From NCBI GenBank assembly GCA_017399065.1, contig JAFQEL010000008.1, positions 1 through 64,000 on the forward strand: 64,000 nt of DNA. Direction: 5' to 3'. The notes below the pieces were generated by a model. It saw nothing but the letters and a program-made list of their open reading frames with translations. It had not been told where the DNA came from and searched no databases. This DNA comes from Clostridia bacterium (GTDB lineage Bacteria > Bacillota > Clostridia > Oscillospirales > Acutalibacteraceae). A program made the translations under genes and the position numbers. Positions 1 to 7,805 of the stretch are shown here, piece after piece (the first letter of the stretch is position 1; the number at the start of each line of letters is the position of its first letter).

Positions 1-383
1 GAAGCAATCCAATTTTCATCGGTAACTTTTCTGCCGACTGTCATTCTCTGCATCATAGTTTCATCATCGCAAACTATAGCCAGGTAATACATATCAGAAA
101 ACAATTCTCTTTCAGGTTGATTTTCAAACTGTTTTGGTGTACAAGCTCCACAAACTACACAGGGCTTACCAATTTGTGAAATATTCGCACATAGCTTCAT
201 CCACATTCTGCGATATGCTCTGTAATCATCTTCGGGGGTGTTATATACATCGTTCCAGGTTATGTCACTTTCAAGGACAATATAGTCTGTTTCATTTTTG
301 AAAAGCTCGTTACAAACAGTTGTTTTGCCTGCACACGAAGCACCCGTAATGGAGAACAACGGTAATTTTTTAGTAGGTTTCAT
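1..383 (-). CDS. P-loop nucleotide-binding protein (partial, C-terminus off the window)
   Basis: The N-terminal 127 residues of a protein whose end lies beyond base 1. Residues 10-20 carry a Walker A loop (ITGASCAGKTT), the pattern seen in small P-loop kinases and AAA-type ATPases. After it comes a ...VLESDITWND segment, as found in nucleoside/gluconate kinase-like proteins where an acidic residue binds the substrate. The ATG is set by an AGGAGG site 7 bases upstream. The gene is the last visible member of the minus-strand run that starts near 5200 and contains several acetyltransferases. The substrate cannot be told; a phosphotransferase or an AAA-like ATPase are both possible. Confidence 0.75.
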   Translation of the reverse strand, partial: MKPTKKLPLFSITGASCAGKTTVCNELFKNETDYIVLESDITWNDVYNTPEDDYRAYRRMWMKLCANISQIGKPCVVCGACTPKQFENQPERELFSDMYYLAIVCDDETMMQRMTVGRKVTDENWIA

Positions 384-452
384 AGTTATGCCTCCTTTTG
401 TTATATTGTATCATTCTAATTTGAGGCGTGTATATGTAAAGAATGGTTTAAA

Positions 453-959
453 CTAAATTCGACAGAGTTCTTTACGATACATAACTTCAACCGCATCATA
501 AGAAATCTGTGTGTTATCTGTCAGTTCAAATCCGTGTTTTTCATAAAAGGTACGAGCACGAGTGTTCTTTTCAAACACCCAAAGCAACACACTGTTATAT
601 CCCGAATTTTTAATTTCATCGATGATATGATTCATCATCATTGAGCCATATCCTTTGCCTCGGTTTTCACTCAAACTATGAATACAGATAAGTTCCGCAC
701 AGTCCGAAAGCTGAGAATTTCTTGCTTTACTCCAAGCAGCAATACAATGAGGTTTGCCATCAATTTTAAGAATTGATACTTCAGCATAACCGGATTTCAG
801 TACATTCTCATACATTGCTTCCGCTTTTGCTATATCAGTACATCTTTCTATATCTTCAGCAGAAATAATATCCACAAAAGCAGACTTCCAAGATTCTGTC
901 TGAATATGTGCAAGTATTTTCTCATCCCCGAGTTTGGCTTTGCGTATTTTTATGTTCAT
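453..959 (-). CDS. GNAT family N-acetyltransferase
   Basis: 168 residues, the usual length of a single-domain GNAT enzyme, which moves an acetyl group from acetyl-CoA to an amine. The acetyl-CoA loop is visible around residues 98-108 (SENRGKGYGSMM, the R/QxxGxG/A pattern), followed by the beta5/alpha4 segment ending in ARTFYEKHGFEL, the classic GNAT C-terminal signature. An AGGAG site lies 8 bases before the chosen ATG. It sits 20 bases downstream of another GNAT gene in the same run. The substrate is unknown; such genes beside DinB and GrpB genes often belong to small-molecule detoxification or antibiotic-resistance sets, which here is inference. Confidence 0.88.
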   Translation of the reverse strand: MNIKIRKAKLGDEKILAHIQTESWKSAFVDIISAEDIERCTDIAKAEAMYENVLKSGYAEVSILKIDGKPHCIAAWSKARNSQLSDCAELICIHSLSENRGKGYGSMMMNHIIDEIKNSGYNSVLLWVFEKNTRARTFYEKHGFELTDNTQISYDAVEVMYRKELCRI

Positions 960-979
960 CTCATTTTCTCCTGATAGTA

Positions 980-1579
980 TTACTCTGTATTTTGATTAAG
1001 AATTAAAATTTGCTTCTCTGTTAATATGTTTTCTAATGTTTTTATAGCCTGTTCATACTGATTCTCATAATGTGAGAAAGTATCAGTTTGCTGAATTTTA
1101 AAGCCAAGTTTTATATATAGCAATATGGCTTTATAACTCCACGGTTGTGTGTGAATATATACGGGAGTTTCACCACGTTCACGGAATATATTCATCACTT
1201 TTTGACAAAGTGCTAAACCTATATGTTTGCCTTGATGTTTTGGTGAAACAACGAGCCAATGAAGGGAAGCAACAGTATCATTGCCTTTTAAATCGTTCCA
1301 AGCGATACACGAACCTACAACATCGCCATAAGTATCAGCAACAAACACACAACGTTTTTTCAGTTCATCAATTTGATTGCAATAATTTGTTTTGAAATAC
1401 ATTTCAGCTTCTTCAACGGATAAAAAATCGCCGATTTCATATTCGAGTTTTGCCCAATATTTTTCATCACCCACATCATACATCTTAAAGCTATATACTT
1501 CAGATAGCGAAACAGGCGTTGTACAGATTTCATTGCATTTTAATATCAAATTGTAATATGGAATACTTCTGTCTATCAT
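980..1579 (-). CDS. GNAT family N-acetyltransferase
   Basis: 199 residues with a GNAT fold read from WLVVSPKHQGKHIGLALCQK (about residues 108-127, the acetyl-CoA-binding motif A) and the later KAILLYIKLGFK segment. The first 70 residues are less conserved and probably determine substrate. The start ATG has an AGGGTG site 6 bases upstream and lies 8 bases after the stop of a broken GNAT gene, so the genes are probably co-transcribed. The protein differs clearly from its GNAT neighbours, so this is not a recent local duplication. Confidence 0.87.
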   Translation of the reverse strand: MIDRSIPYYNLILKCNEICTTPVSLSEVYSFKMYDVGDEKYWAKLEYEIGDFLSVEEAEMYFKTNYCNQIDELKKRCVFVADTYGDVVGSCIAWNDLKGNDTVASLHWLVVSPKHQGKHIGLALCQKVMNIFRERGETPVYIHTQPWSYKAILLYIKLGFKIQQTDTFSHYENQYEQAIKTLENILTEKQILILNQNTE

Positions 1580-1587
1580 TTTTCACC

Positions 1588-2004
1588 CTAAAAAACTTTC
1601 TGATAAATGTTTTGACCGTTAATTTCAAAGATGAGCTTATAACCACATTTTTCGTAAAAAGCATCTTCTTTAGAACCTAAAGTTATGTATTTGTATCCCA
1701 ATTCTCTTGCTTTTTCTTCAAAAAGTTTCATCAATTATTTAGTAATACCTTGTCTGCGATAGTTTTCATCACAGGCAACAAAACCAATTACAAGACTATC
1801 TTTGTTTTCAGCACGACCTAAAACTGCTGAAATAATTTTATCATCGTCGCAAGCATATATCAAAGGTTGTAAACCGTCTATTAATCTATTTAACCATGCA
1901 TCATATCCGTACAATTCTGCATTATCATTTCCTAAGATTCTATAACACATTTCAAGAACGGCTGTTAATTCTTCTTCTGTTGCAATCTCTTTAAATTCAA
2001 TCAT
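1588..2004 (-). pseudogene. GNAT acetyltransferase split by an in-frame TAA
   Basis: Reading from 2004 gives 89 residues ending in ENYRRQGITK, inside the acetyl-CoA-binding motif, then a TAA at 1735-1737. The same frame continues without a shift as LMKLFEEKARELGYKY and ends in FYEKCGYKLIF..., the normal C-terminal half of a GNAT enzyme, with a stop at 1588-1590. Together the halves make about 138 residues, the expected family length, so one nonsense substitution (from CAA, AAA or GAA) explains the break. An ATG at 1731 could restart translation of the C-terminal half. A sequencing error is the alternative. Confidence 0.85.
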
Positions 2005-2010
2005 ATTAAA

Positions 2011-2514
2011 TCATTCCCACAATCCTTCTGTCGATTTACCACTTTTACCTGTAATGCCAACAACCCTTGGCCATTGGTTAGTTTCAACTATTGTAGTTGC
2101 GTTTATGTTTCCTAAATGTGCATAAAAATGACGGAACTGCGACATTATCAAGCCAAGTCGATTTTGCTTACAACCGTTTGGTATCTCATACAGCATTTCA
2201 TCATCAAGGCTGTCCAGATAATCTGTAATTTTTGCTTTTATGCTTTGCAAATACTCCTGCAACTGCTCTTTTGACAATATTTCTTCACTTGCGATATCAA
2301 GAGAGTTTAAATGCTCCGTATGAAATGGTGGATGATCATATTCCTTAGGGTTTATGTACCATTGGTCTAAACTGTGTAACATATGGTAACAATGTTTCCA
2401 AATCGGCATATCACAAAGAATATAGTTCATATCGCAAGTCTGAAGCATTATATCTGCATTGATAAACATTGTTTCAGTATTCAGTTTGATTGCGTTTATT
2501 AAATCGCATTTCAT
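2011..2514 (-). CDS. DinB-like (DinB/YfiT superfamily) four-helix protein
   Basis: 167 residues, mostly helical. Histidines in HCYHMLHSLDQWY (about residues 42-54) and SQFRHFYAHLGNINA (about residues 124-138) match the metal-binding pattern of the DinB/YfiT superfamily, whose better-known members are metal-dependent thiol transferases or DNA-damage-induced proteins of unclear role. An AGGAG site precedes the ATG by about 9 bases. It lies between a GNAT gene and a GrpB-like gene in a run of detoxification-type genes. The biochemical function cannot be stated. Confidence 0.75.
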   Translation of the reverse strand: MKCDLINAIKLNTETMFINADIMLQTCDMNYILCDMPIWKHCYHMLHSLDQWYINPKEYDHPPFHTEHLNSLDIASEEILSKEQLQEYLQSIKAKITDYLDSLDDEMLYEIPNGCKQNRLGLIMSQFRHFYAHLGNINATTIVETNQWPRVVGITGKSGKSTEGLWE

Positions 2515-2532
2515 ATATATCGCTCCTAGTTT

Positions 2533-3423
2533 TTATTCGATAAAGATATGATGATTTGCTTCTTGTGTGATATTGTTTGATATATCACTTGAAAGTAGGT
2601 ATATTACATACTCATTTTCTTTTAATTCAGTAAGATGTTCCTGTTTTCTTCCGTAAACAAAAACTTTTATAGTGTTATTCAACTTAATATAAAGGTCAAC
2701 ATTGTCATAATGCGGTTTACTACCATCATTGACACCATTAAAACAGGCGGTGACAACTGAAACATCTGTCAAATCAATGTCAAGCATTCTTCCAATTACT
2801 GACGGTAATAAATGTTCATCACTGGAAACACTGCGAAGATACGGATAAAAACACTTGATAACCCTCAAATGGTCATCATCTCTGACTTTTATATCTCGCT
2901 GTTTGATAAATTCTTCTAATTTACATTCAATATAAATCTCCTCAATACAAGGTGATTTATAAGCAATATAATCATCTATGCTGTCGGGGAATAACTTTGC
3001 ACCTTCTTCTTTGACCTTGCTGTATTTCAGTACGGCTTCGGAATTATTTTTCAGATAATCTCTAAAAGAAATATGTCTATGAAGTTCTGCTGAAAATTCA
3101 GGACAAACATATAAATGATGCTTTGGCAAATCTGCATTGCCTTTATAGTCAAATGCTTCTCTGTCTTTTATACCGAGATTTCCTTCGTGTATGTAACTGA
3201 GAGATGCCAACTTTTCAACTACAGTATCAAATACGGAGTAGTCTTTGATAACAATATCAATATCGATAATAGGTTTTGCAGAAAGACCTTCAACAGAAGT
3301 GCTGCCGATATGTTCAATGCTGATTATTAAATCTTTTACTGCCGGAAAAAGATGTTGCTTGATTATCTCAAAATCTGTTTTCCATTGTTCGTTATACGGA
3401 ACAACTACAACTCGTTTAGCCAT
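2533..3423 (-). CDS. GrpB/UPF0157 family protein with an unusual C-terminal extension
   Basis: Residues 1 to about 170 match the GrpB (UPF0157) nucleotidyltransferase-like family: VVVPYNEQWKTDF at the start, the IEHIGSTSVEGLSAKPIIDIDIV core with its GS...D.D acidic pair, and a KHHLYVC segment. GrpB proteins usually stop there. This one continues for about 125 residues with a second unrecognised domain (from about KCFYPYLRSVSS to the end) that looks alpha/beta. The start used is the ATG with GAGG 7 bases upstream; an in-frame GTG two codons earlier overlaps the stop of the preceding gene. The role is unknown; the family fold suggests nucleotidyl transfer. Confidence 0.8.
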   Translation of the reverse strand: MAKRVVVVPYNEQWKTDFEIIKQHLFPAVKDLIISIEHIGSTSVEGLSAKPIIDIDIVIKDYSVFDTVVEKLASLSYIHEGNLGIKDREAFDYKGNADLPKHHLYVCPEFSAELHRHISFRDYLKNNSEAVLKYSKVKEEGAKLFPDSIDDYIAYKSPCIEEIYIECKLEEFIKQRDIKVRDDDHLRVIKCFYPYLRSVSSDEHLLPSVIGRMLDIDLTDVSVVTACFNGVNDGSKPHYDNVDLYIKLNNTIKVFVYGRKQEHLTELKENEYVIYLLSSDISNNITQEANHHIFIE

Positions 3424-3425
3424 TT

Positions 3426-4199
3426 TCACACCTCGTTTAATAAAGATACGATGTATTTGTCTAACTCATTCGGTGGCGTTTTGTCTATAAAATCTCTTGT
3501 TAATGCCTTTACTAAATATTCCTCAAAGGCATTAAGTTTTCCGTTTTCACTATTGGAAAGGTAATATGAAGAATCTATACTAAATTGACCTGAACTAAAA
3601 ATAAACTGTCCGTCTACAGAGTGATAATCACTTGAATATGCACATTTAATTGGAGATAATGCTATTTTAATATTACTAATTTTTGCATTGTAATGGCTTA
3701 TACAAGTTTTAATGATTTGCTGAAAAGTTTTTAAATTCTCTGTATTCGCTTTGTTTTGTTCCTCTATCCAAGTGTTTTCCCAAATTAAATATCTATTAAA
3801 AGACTCGCTATTTATAACCTTGTTCAATTCCTTAGGGAAATCAGCAATCCAAGACCAGAAATTTTCATCTCTTTCTATATCTTGCAAATTACTTGCAGTC
3901 ATTACAAATTCTTTATAAGATTCAAAATCCGAAAACTGAGCTAAATCAGCATCCATATAAAACACGACAGTTTCCAATAAAGCTGCTCTCGGCCAATAAG
4001 AATATGCTTCGCAAGTGGTTTGCTTGGCTTGTGAAAAGAAACAGGAAGATAATTCAGGCTTGTAAAATGATTTAACTGCTTCGATTTGCTCTTGTGTTCT
4101 TCCGATAGAGTAGTAATCATACCCCGACTGTAACAGTGAATAATAAATTGCCGATATGGCCGGTATGTTTGTTATTGACACATTCATTGTTTTTATCAT
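3426..4199 (-). CDS. Hypothetical protein, accessory gene
   Basis: 257 residues from an ATG with a GAGGTG site 5 bases upstream. I do not recognise the family. The protein begins MIKTMNVSITNIPAISAIYY, has no signal peptide and no clear membrane segment, and contains many aromatic residues (YYSIGRTQEQ, FWSWIADFP, YLIWENTW). No nucleotide-binding loop or metal-binding cluster stands out. Its stop overlaps the region of the GrpB-like start and it begins 11 bases after the tandem-GNAT gene, so it is a coupled member of the same operon. Confidence 0.6.
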   Translation of the reverse strand: MIKTMNVSITNIPAISAIYYSLLQSGYDYYSIGRTQEQIEAVKSFYKPELSSCFFSQAKQTTCEAYSYWPRAALLETVVFYMDADLAQFSDFESYKEFVMTASNLQDIERDENFWSWIADFPKELNKVINSESFNRYLIWENTWIEEQNKANTENLKTFQQIIKTCISHYNAKISNIKIALSPIKCAYSSDYHSVDGQFIFSSGQFSIDSSYYLSNSENGKLNAFEEYLVKALTRDFIDKTPPNELDKYIVSLLNEV

Positions 4200-4210
4200 T
4201 TTACACCTCT

Positions 4211-5209
4211 TTATAATGATACTCTGTATCTTTGCGACCATTTTTCGTCTTCATAGAATTCATCTATTAAAACTCCGCCGTTTTTGAGAATAGTTTTGAT
4301 AGCTGATTTATTGGTCTTATACGTGACAATCTCAACACTTGTCATACCCATGTTCCTGCAAATTTTCAAGGCTGATTCAAGCATTTTTGTACCAAGCCCT
4401 TTGCCTCTGTGCCAAGGCACTATTCCTGCATGCAGATGACCTCTATGTGTATTCTTTTGATTGATTTCAATTGCACCTAATATTTCACTTGTATCATCAA
4501 CAAAAAAGTATAGAGTACAAGGCACACCTGTTGACAACATAGAACCTGTTGTTCTGTCATCCTCACACCATTCGAGCCACTTTAAATAGGATACATTTGC
4601 CCCTAAACTTTTGCTGTACCGTCTTAATAATTCGGGTTGGATGTTTTCCTCTATCGTTTCCCATTTGTCCATCATTTGAATATATGCTTCTTCATAAGTT
4701 GCATCGGGAATCACAAGTGAATATTTCTTTGGTTCCAGAGTTTTCATCATAACATAAGCTTTTGTCTTTGTGCCGTATTCTGTTTTAAACTTTTTAAGTT
4801 CCACAATATTGAAACCATATTTCTTATACAGATTTATTGCTGCAACATTATCTTTTGTTGTCTGAACTCCGATTTGATTAAATCCTTTAGAATGCAGATA
4901 TTTAAAAGCATATTCAACAGCAAATTTTCCGACACCTTGATGCTTATACTTATCTGAAACAACAAGCATCAAAATCCAAGCAGTATCTTTGTTTTGCAAT
5001 CCGTTCAGTTTCAGCCAAGCACATACATCGTTATCAGCACAAATCAAAAAGTTTTCTTCATCCGCATCACGGGCATTTTCATCAAAAATACATTTCCACT
5101 CTGCCAATGAATGATTTGTTGAATGGAGAGCTGTAATATTGTTTGTTTCCGACATTATTGATGCTACATAATGAACATCGTCTGCTATTAATGGCTTTAC
5201 ATAATACAT
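4211..5209 (-). CDS. Tandem GNAT acetyltransferase (two GNAT domains)
   Basis: 332 residues made of two GNAT domains in series. The first has the acetyl-CoA loop SDKYKHQGVGKFAVEYAF and ends NLYKKYGFNIVELK. The second has VPWHRGKGLGTKMLESALK and ends KTILKNGGVLIDEF. Tandem GNAT proteins include mycothiol synthase-like and aminoglycoside-modifying enzymes, but no closer assignment is safe. The ATG follows GAGG by 8 bases. It is the first large gene after the leader peptide and terminator hairpin at 5236-5347, so its expression is probably controlled by attenuation, and it is the promoter-proximal gene of the run that extends to base 1. Confidence 0.87.
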   Translation of the reverse strand: MYYVKPLIADDVHYVASIMSETNNITALHSTNHSLAEWKCIFDENARDADEENFLICADNDVCAWLKLNGLQNKDTAWILMLVVSDKYKHQGVGKFAVEYAFKYLHSKGFNQIGVQTTKDNVAAINLYKKYGFNIVELKKFKTEYGTKTKAYVMMKTLEPKKYSLVIPDATYEEAYIQMMDKWETIEENIQPELLRRYSKSLGANVSYLKWLEWCEDDRTTGSMLSTGVPCTLYFFVDDTSEILGAIEINQKNTHRGHLHAGIVPWHRGKGLGTKMLESALKICRNMGMTSVEIVTYKTNKSAIKTILKNGGVLIDEFYEDEKWSQRYRVSL

Positions 5210-5235
5210 AAAATAACCTCTTTCTGAAAAATTAT

Positions 5236-5264
5236 AAGGCACCTCCGAAAATCGAAGATGCCTT
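5236..5264 (-). terminator. Attenuator hairpin between leader peptide and tandem-GNAT gene
   Basis: On the minus strand AAGGCATCTTCGA, a TTT loop and TCGGAGGTGCCTT form a 13-bp stem including two G-U pairs. The run after it (ATAATTTTTC) is a modest U tract. It ends just before the GAGG site of the tandem-GNAT gene and follows the leader peptide stop by 27 bases, which is where a transcription attenuator belongs. It could also act by hindering translation initiation. Confidence 0.68.
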
Positions 5265-5324
5265 GCTAATTCAGAAAGATATGTATTACATCAATCACAA
5301 ACGGACAAAACGGCACTTCGATTT
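5249..5324 (-). promoter_or_regulatory. Predicted antiterminator pairing
   Basis: Bases 5311-5324 (minus strand AAATCGAAGTGCCG), inside the leader-peptide codons, can pair with bases 5249-5263 (GGCATCTTCGATTT), the 5' arm of the attenuator hairpin. The duplex has 9 plus 4 pairs with a one-base bulge. The two structures exclude each other, as in ribosome-controlled attenuation: a ribosome held early in the leader would leave the antiterminator strand free and allow read-through. The pairing is seen in sequence; the mechanism is inferred. Confidence 0.55.
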
Positions 5325-5347
5325 CGTAAAATAATAGTCATTGTCAT
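5291..5347 (-). CDS. Leader peptide (18 codons) of the GNAT operon
   Basis: An ATG-to-TGA frame encodes MTMTIILRNRSAVLSVCD. It has a strong AGGTGG ribosome site 5 bases before the ATG and starts about 30 bases after the predicted -10 box. Codons 8-12 double as the antiterminator strand. There is no run of one regulatory amino acid, so it does not look like a biosynthetic leader; leaders of this size ahead of resistance genes usually sense stalled ribosomes. The inducing compound is unknown. I do not recognise the peptide from a named system. Confidence 0.6.
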   Translation of the reverse strand: MTMTIILRNRSAVLSVCD

Positions 5348-5379
5348 TTTGTCCACCTGCCTTTCAGTAATTTTATATA

Positions 5380-5408
5380 ATTATACTCTTCTGTACCAAG
5401 AAAGTCAA
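5380..5408 (-). promoter_or_regulatory. Sigma-70/A promoter of the GNAT operon
   Basis: On the minus strand, TTGACT (5403-5408) and TATAAT (5380-5385) are separated by 17 bases, nearly perfect consensus. It points at the leader peptide and the gene run that follows. Confidence 0.85.
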
Positions 5409-5424
5409 TATTTTGAAAGCGGTG

Positions 5425-5790
5425 TTATATATAAATTAGTTTTGTTGTAACAATTTCTCTTGCCCTTGTCTCAATGTTTTGCATACGGCATACCCACTCC
5501 AGTTGATTTCTCTCTTTCAACCCCTCTGTCACACCCTCTGCCTCTTTCATTTGTTCCACGAGAGTATCAAACATCTCACGAGCCTGATTTTCCACCTCGG
5601 CACAATGTTGATAAAGTTTGCCTTGAGTAAGCAGTGTCGTAAATAACACCTTGTTATTTTTCAATAGATAATCCTTATGCAACATTCCCCTTTTGCCGAG
5701 GGTGATATTTGCTTCTTCAGGCGGTAAGATAAGATTCGGGATTAAATAGTCACCAACCTGACGGTATTGAATTGTGTTTTTGTTTGACAT
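5425..5790 (-). CDS. tnpV: TnpV family transposon-encoded protein
   Basis: 121 residues matching TnpV, a small protein first named in the Tn4451/4453 family of mobilisable clostridial transposons and common as a single gene in Clostridia. Visible features are a hydrophilic start, the GKRGMLHKDYLLKNNKVLF segment in the middle and a helical acidic C-terminal half (VENQAREMFDTLVEQMKEAEG). Its function is not known. An AGGAGG site precedes the ATG. No large resolvase or other transposon gene is visible nearby, so it appears to be an orphan that marks past mobile-element activity. Confidence 0.8.
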   Translation of the reverse strand: MSNKNTIQYRQVGDYLIPNLILPPEEANITLGKRGMLHKDYLLKNNKVLFTTLLTQGKLYQHCAEVENQAREMFDTLVEQMKEAEGVTEGLKERNQLEWVCRMQNIETRAREIVTTKLIYI

Positions 5791-6320
5791 AAAATAGCCT
5801 CCTTTTGTTTTGTAACTTCATTGTGCAAATTTAATGAGGTTTTGTCGAATGTGTGGATAAGAAACGATGTGAATAGTTAGAAATTTAAGCGTTTTTGTCG
5901 AAAAAAGGAGCATTTTTGTAATGTTAATTGTAGTTGATAATTATGAGGAATATAGTGTATATGTATGAGTATATTTGTTCAGTTTACAGAACAAAAGTGT
6001 TATTTTATGTAAATAATAGTTAAATATCAGTTGTAAAAGCTATGTGTTTTGATAAGGTTTAAGTTTTTAATAAATGGTGCTCGTATTTGTAAGTTGAGAC
6101 ACTTATGCAATAAATGTATTTTTTTAATTTTCTATACGATTATTCTTTGATATTTATGATATAATTTAAACATATAAGACCACAGAAGAAAAGGACAATG
6201 ATGGGTTTGAATAAAAATTATAAATAACACACAAAGAACTTAGATAATATAAAACTATTACAAAATATTAATCGATTCCTGAATGATTATTTAAATTTTT
6301 ATTTAAGGGAGTAAAATGTT
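5791..6320. other. Long AT-rich intergenic region between divergent operons
   Basis: About 530 bases with no credible gene. It holds the AGGAGG site of tnpV at the left edge and, on the plus strand, a TATAAT at 6160-6165 that may be the -10 box of the downstream operon, with no convincing -35. A short dyad TTGTTC...GAACAA lies near 5976-5995. The length suggests a regulated upstream region, but I see no recognised operator. Confidence 0.4.
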
Positions 6321-7316
6321 ATGGATAGTGAAAAGACAAATAAACAACTTATACATACGGATGAACTAAAAAATGTATTGGAGGAAATTTGCCAACATGA
6401 ACAAGTTTATTCAGTAGCATTATTTGATATCTTAGGATTTTCAAAATTAGTAAGTTCAAAAGGTAATCAAGTAGTTCTCGACCTATACAATAAATTGTTA
6501 GACACACTAGATAAGCAAAGAACTCATAATGATGGTACAACTGGGTTTGCCTCTAGTGTTGTACCTGTACCTGTAACAAAAGATTGGAAACAAAACATTA
6601 TGATGGCAGAAGCAAATGGGTTTATAAATGCTTGTCATTTCAGTGATACTTTTTTGATTTATGTGAATTACGAATTAAGCCATGATGGTTTCGCTTTGGC
6701 AACACCTTTCAACGAACCATATCCGCTATTATTAGGTGAAGTTGGAACAGCCTATTATCCAGTGTTGTATCAAAAACACAATATATATTTATCTTTCTTG
6801 CAAACTTGCATGGAGTTCTTTTGCCAAGCAATTGTATCTGGTATACCTCTTCGTGGATGTATATCTACAGGTTTGGCGATTATGGACCACACAAAGTCTA
6901 TTTATATAGTAAAACCTATAGTAGAAGCTGCACGTGGTGAACCAGCTCAGAATTCTTTGGGGATTGCTTTTGGAAATAGCTTTAATAATTCACATCCCGT
7001 ATATAATAAATACTTTATACCGTACTTGAATCATCTGAAACCAAATGACGATAGAACTAAATTTTTGAGCCCTATGATGTTAGATTGGGCAAGATATTGG
7101 AGAGACACTCCTGATTTTAAAAAATACGATTTCATAGAGTGTATAAATAATATGAACACTGACGAAAAAAGCAGCTCTTATTATGAAAACGCAATAAATT
7201 TTTTTGAGTTTTCTAAAAAACATGAAAAATGGTATTCCGAATTAAATCGGGAAGAAATCAATGATATAACTGATTATTATAAAAAAGCCACTGAATGGTT
7301 TGAATCAGTTAAGTAA
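6321..7316 (+). CDS. Divergent class III nucleotidyl cyclase-like protein
   Basis: 331 residues, soluble. Residues 33-41 read ALFDILGFS, matching the first metal-binding motif (FxDIxGFT) of class III adenylyl/guanylyl cyclases with Asp36. CHFSDTFLIY supplies the second Asp (Asp109), about 73 residues later. IPLRGCISTG fits the RxGIxxG strand, and IVEAARGEP followed by LGIAFG fits the helix that in classical enzymes reads VNxAARLE. The Asn of that helix is replaced, so activity or nucleotide choice may differ. An AAGGGAG site precedes the ATG. It is the first gene of a four-gene plus-strand operon with a membrane protein and two HExxH proteins. Signal synthesis, as in Pycsar-type defence, is an inference; a degenerate sensor is the alternative. 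Confidence 0.65.
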   Translation: MDSEKTNKQLIHTDELKNVLEEICQHEQVYSVALFDILGFSKLVSSKGNQVVLDLYNKLLDTLDKQRTHNDGTTGFASSVVPVPVTKDWKQNIMMAEANGFINACHFSDTFLIYVNYELSHDGFALATPFNEPYPLLLGEVGTAYYPVLYQKHNIYLSFLQTCMEFFCQAIVSGIPLRGCISTGLAIMDHTKSIYIVKPIVEAARGEPAQNSLGIAFGNSFNNSHPVYNKYFIPYLNHLKPNDDRTKFLSPMMLDWARYWRDTPDFKKYDFIECINNMNTDEKSSSYYENAINFFEFSKKHEKWYSELNREEINDITDYYKKATEWFESVK

Positions 7317-7355
7317 TTACATAAAAAATAATCAAAATTATTAGGAGATAGAAGT

Positions 7356-7805
7356 ATGGATAATTACGAAAGACTTTATAATGAAGCTAATAACTTTCTT
7401 TCAAAAAGCAAAGTTAATGTTTTTAAAGTGATTGAATGGAAAAATTTATTGGAAAGTGAAGATTTTAATATTAACGAGTATGAGAAAATGCTTTTATATT
7501 TTAATGTTAGTATATACAAAGATGAAACAGGTTTTGCATCAGTTACTCCTCCAAATGTATTAAAAATTGTAGAAGAACAAGTGTATCTGTTTTTGAAAGA
7601 TGAACGATTTCAAGGTAAAGGAGAATTACTTATTGCCGGATTAATAAGTGAGATATGTGTTGAAATTTCAAATCATATTGATATAAATGCATTTATTGTA
7701 GGTGGTATTTTAGATTTATTGTTTCTTGGAATAATGAAGATAGGAATAAAGGCTTGGTGCAAATACTATGAGGAGAAAAGAAATTCTAATGACACCGAAG
7801 GTTGA
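7356..7805 (+). CDS. Small probable membrane protein of the cyclase-like operon
   Basis: 149 residues of unknown family. The first 100 are helical and charged (NNFLSKSKVNVFKVIEWKN, ERFQGKGELLIAG). The C-terminal part AFIVGGILDLLFLGIMKIGIK (about residues 111-131) is hydrophobic enough for one membrane helix, followed by a basic-acidic tail KYYEEKRNSND. An AGGAG site lies about 7 bases before the ATG. It begins 39 bases after the cyclase-like gene and its end overlaps the next gene, so the genes are coupled. A small protein with a membrane helix next to a nucleotide cyclase is a layout used by membrane-disrupting effectors, but nothing in the sequence proves that role. Confidence 0.55.
   Translation: MDNYERLYNEANNFLSKSKVNVFKVIEWKNLLESEDFNINEYEKMLLYFNVSIYKDETGFASVTPPNVLKIVEEQVYLFLKDERFQGKGELLIAGLISEICVEISNHIDINAFIVGGILDLLFLGIMKIGIKAWCKYYEEKRNSNDTEG

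Noticed and set aside
5970-6000. LexA/SOS-type operator (TTGTTC...GAACAA dyad)
   Set aside because: Spacing and half-site order differ from the Gram-positive LexA box and it is far from a promoter, so it is treated as a chance dyad.
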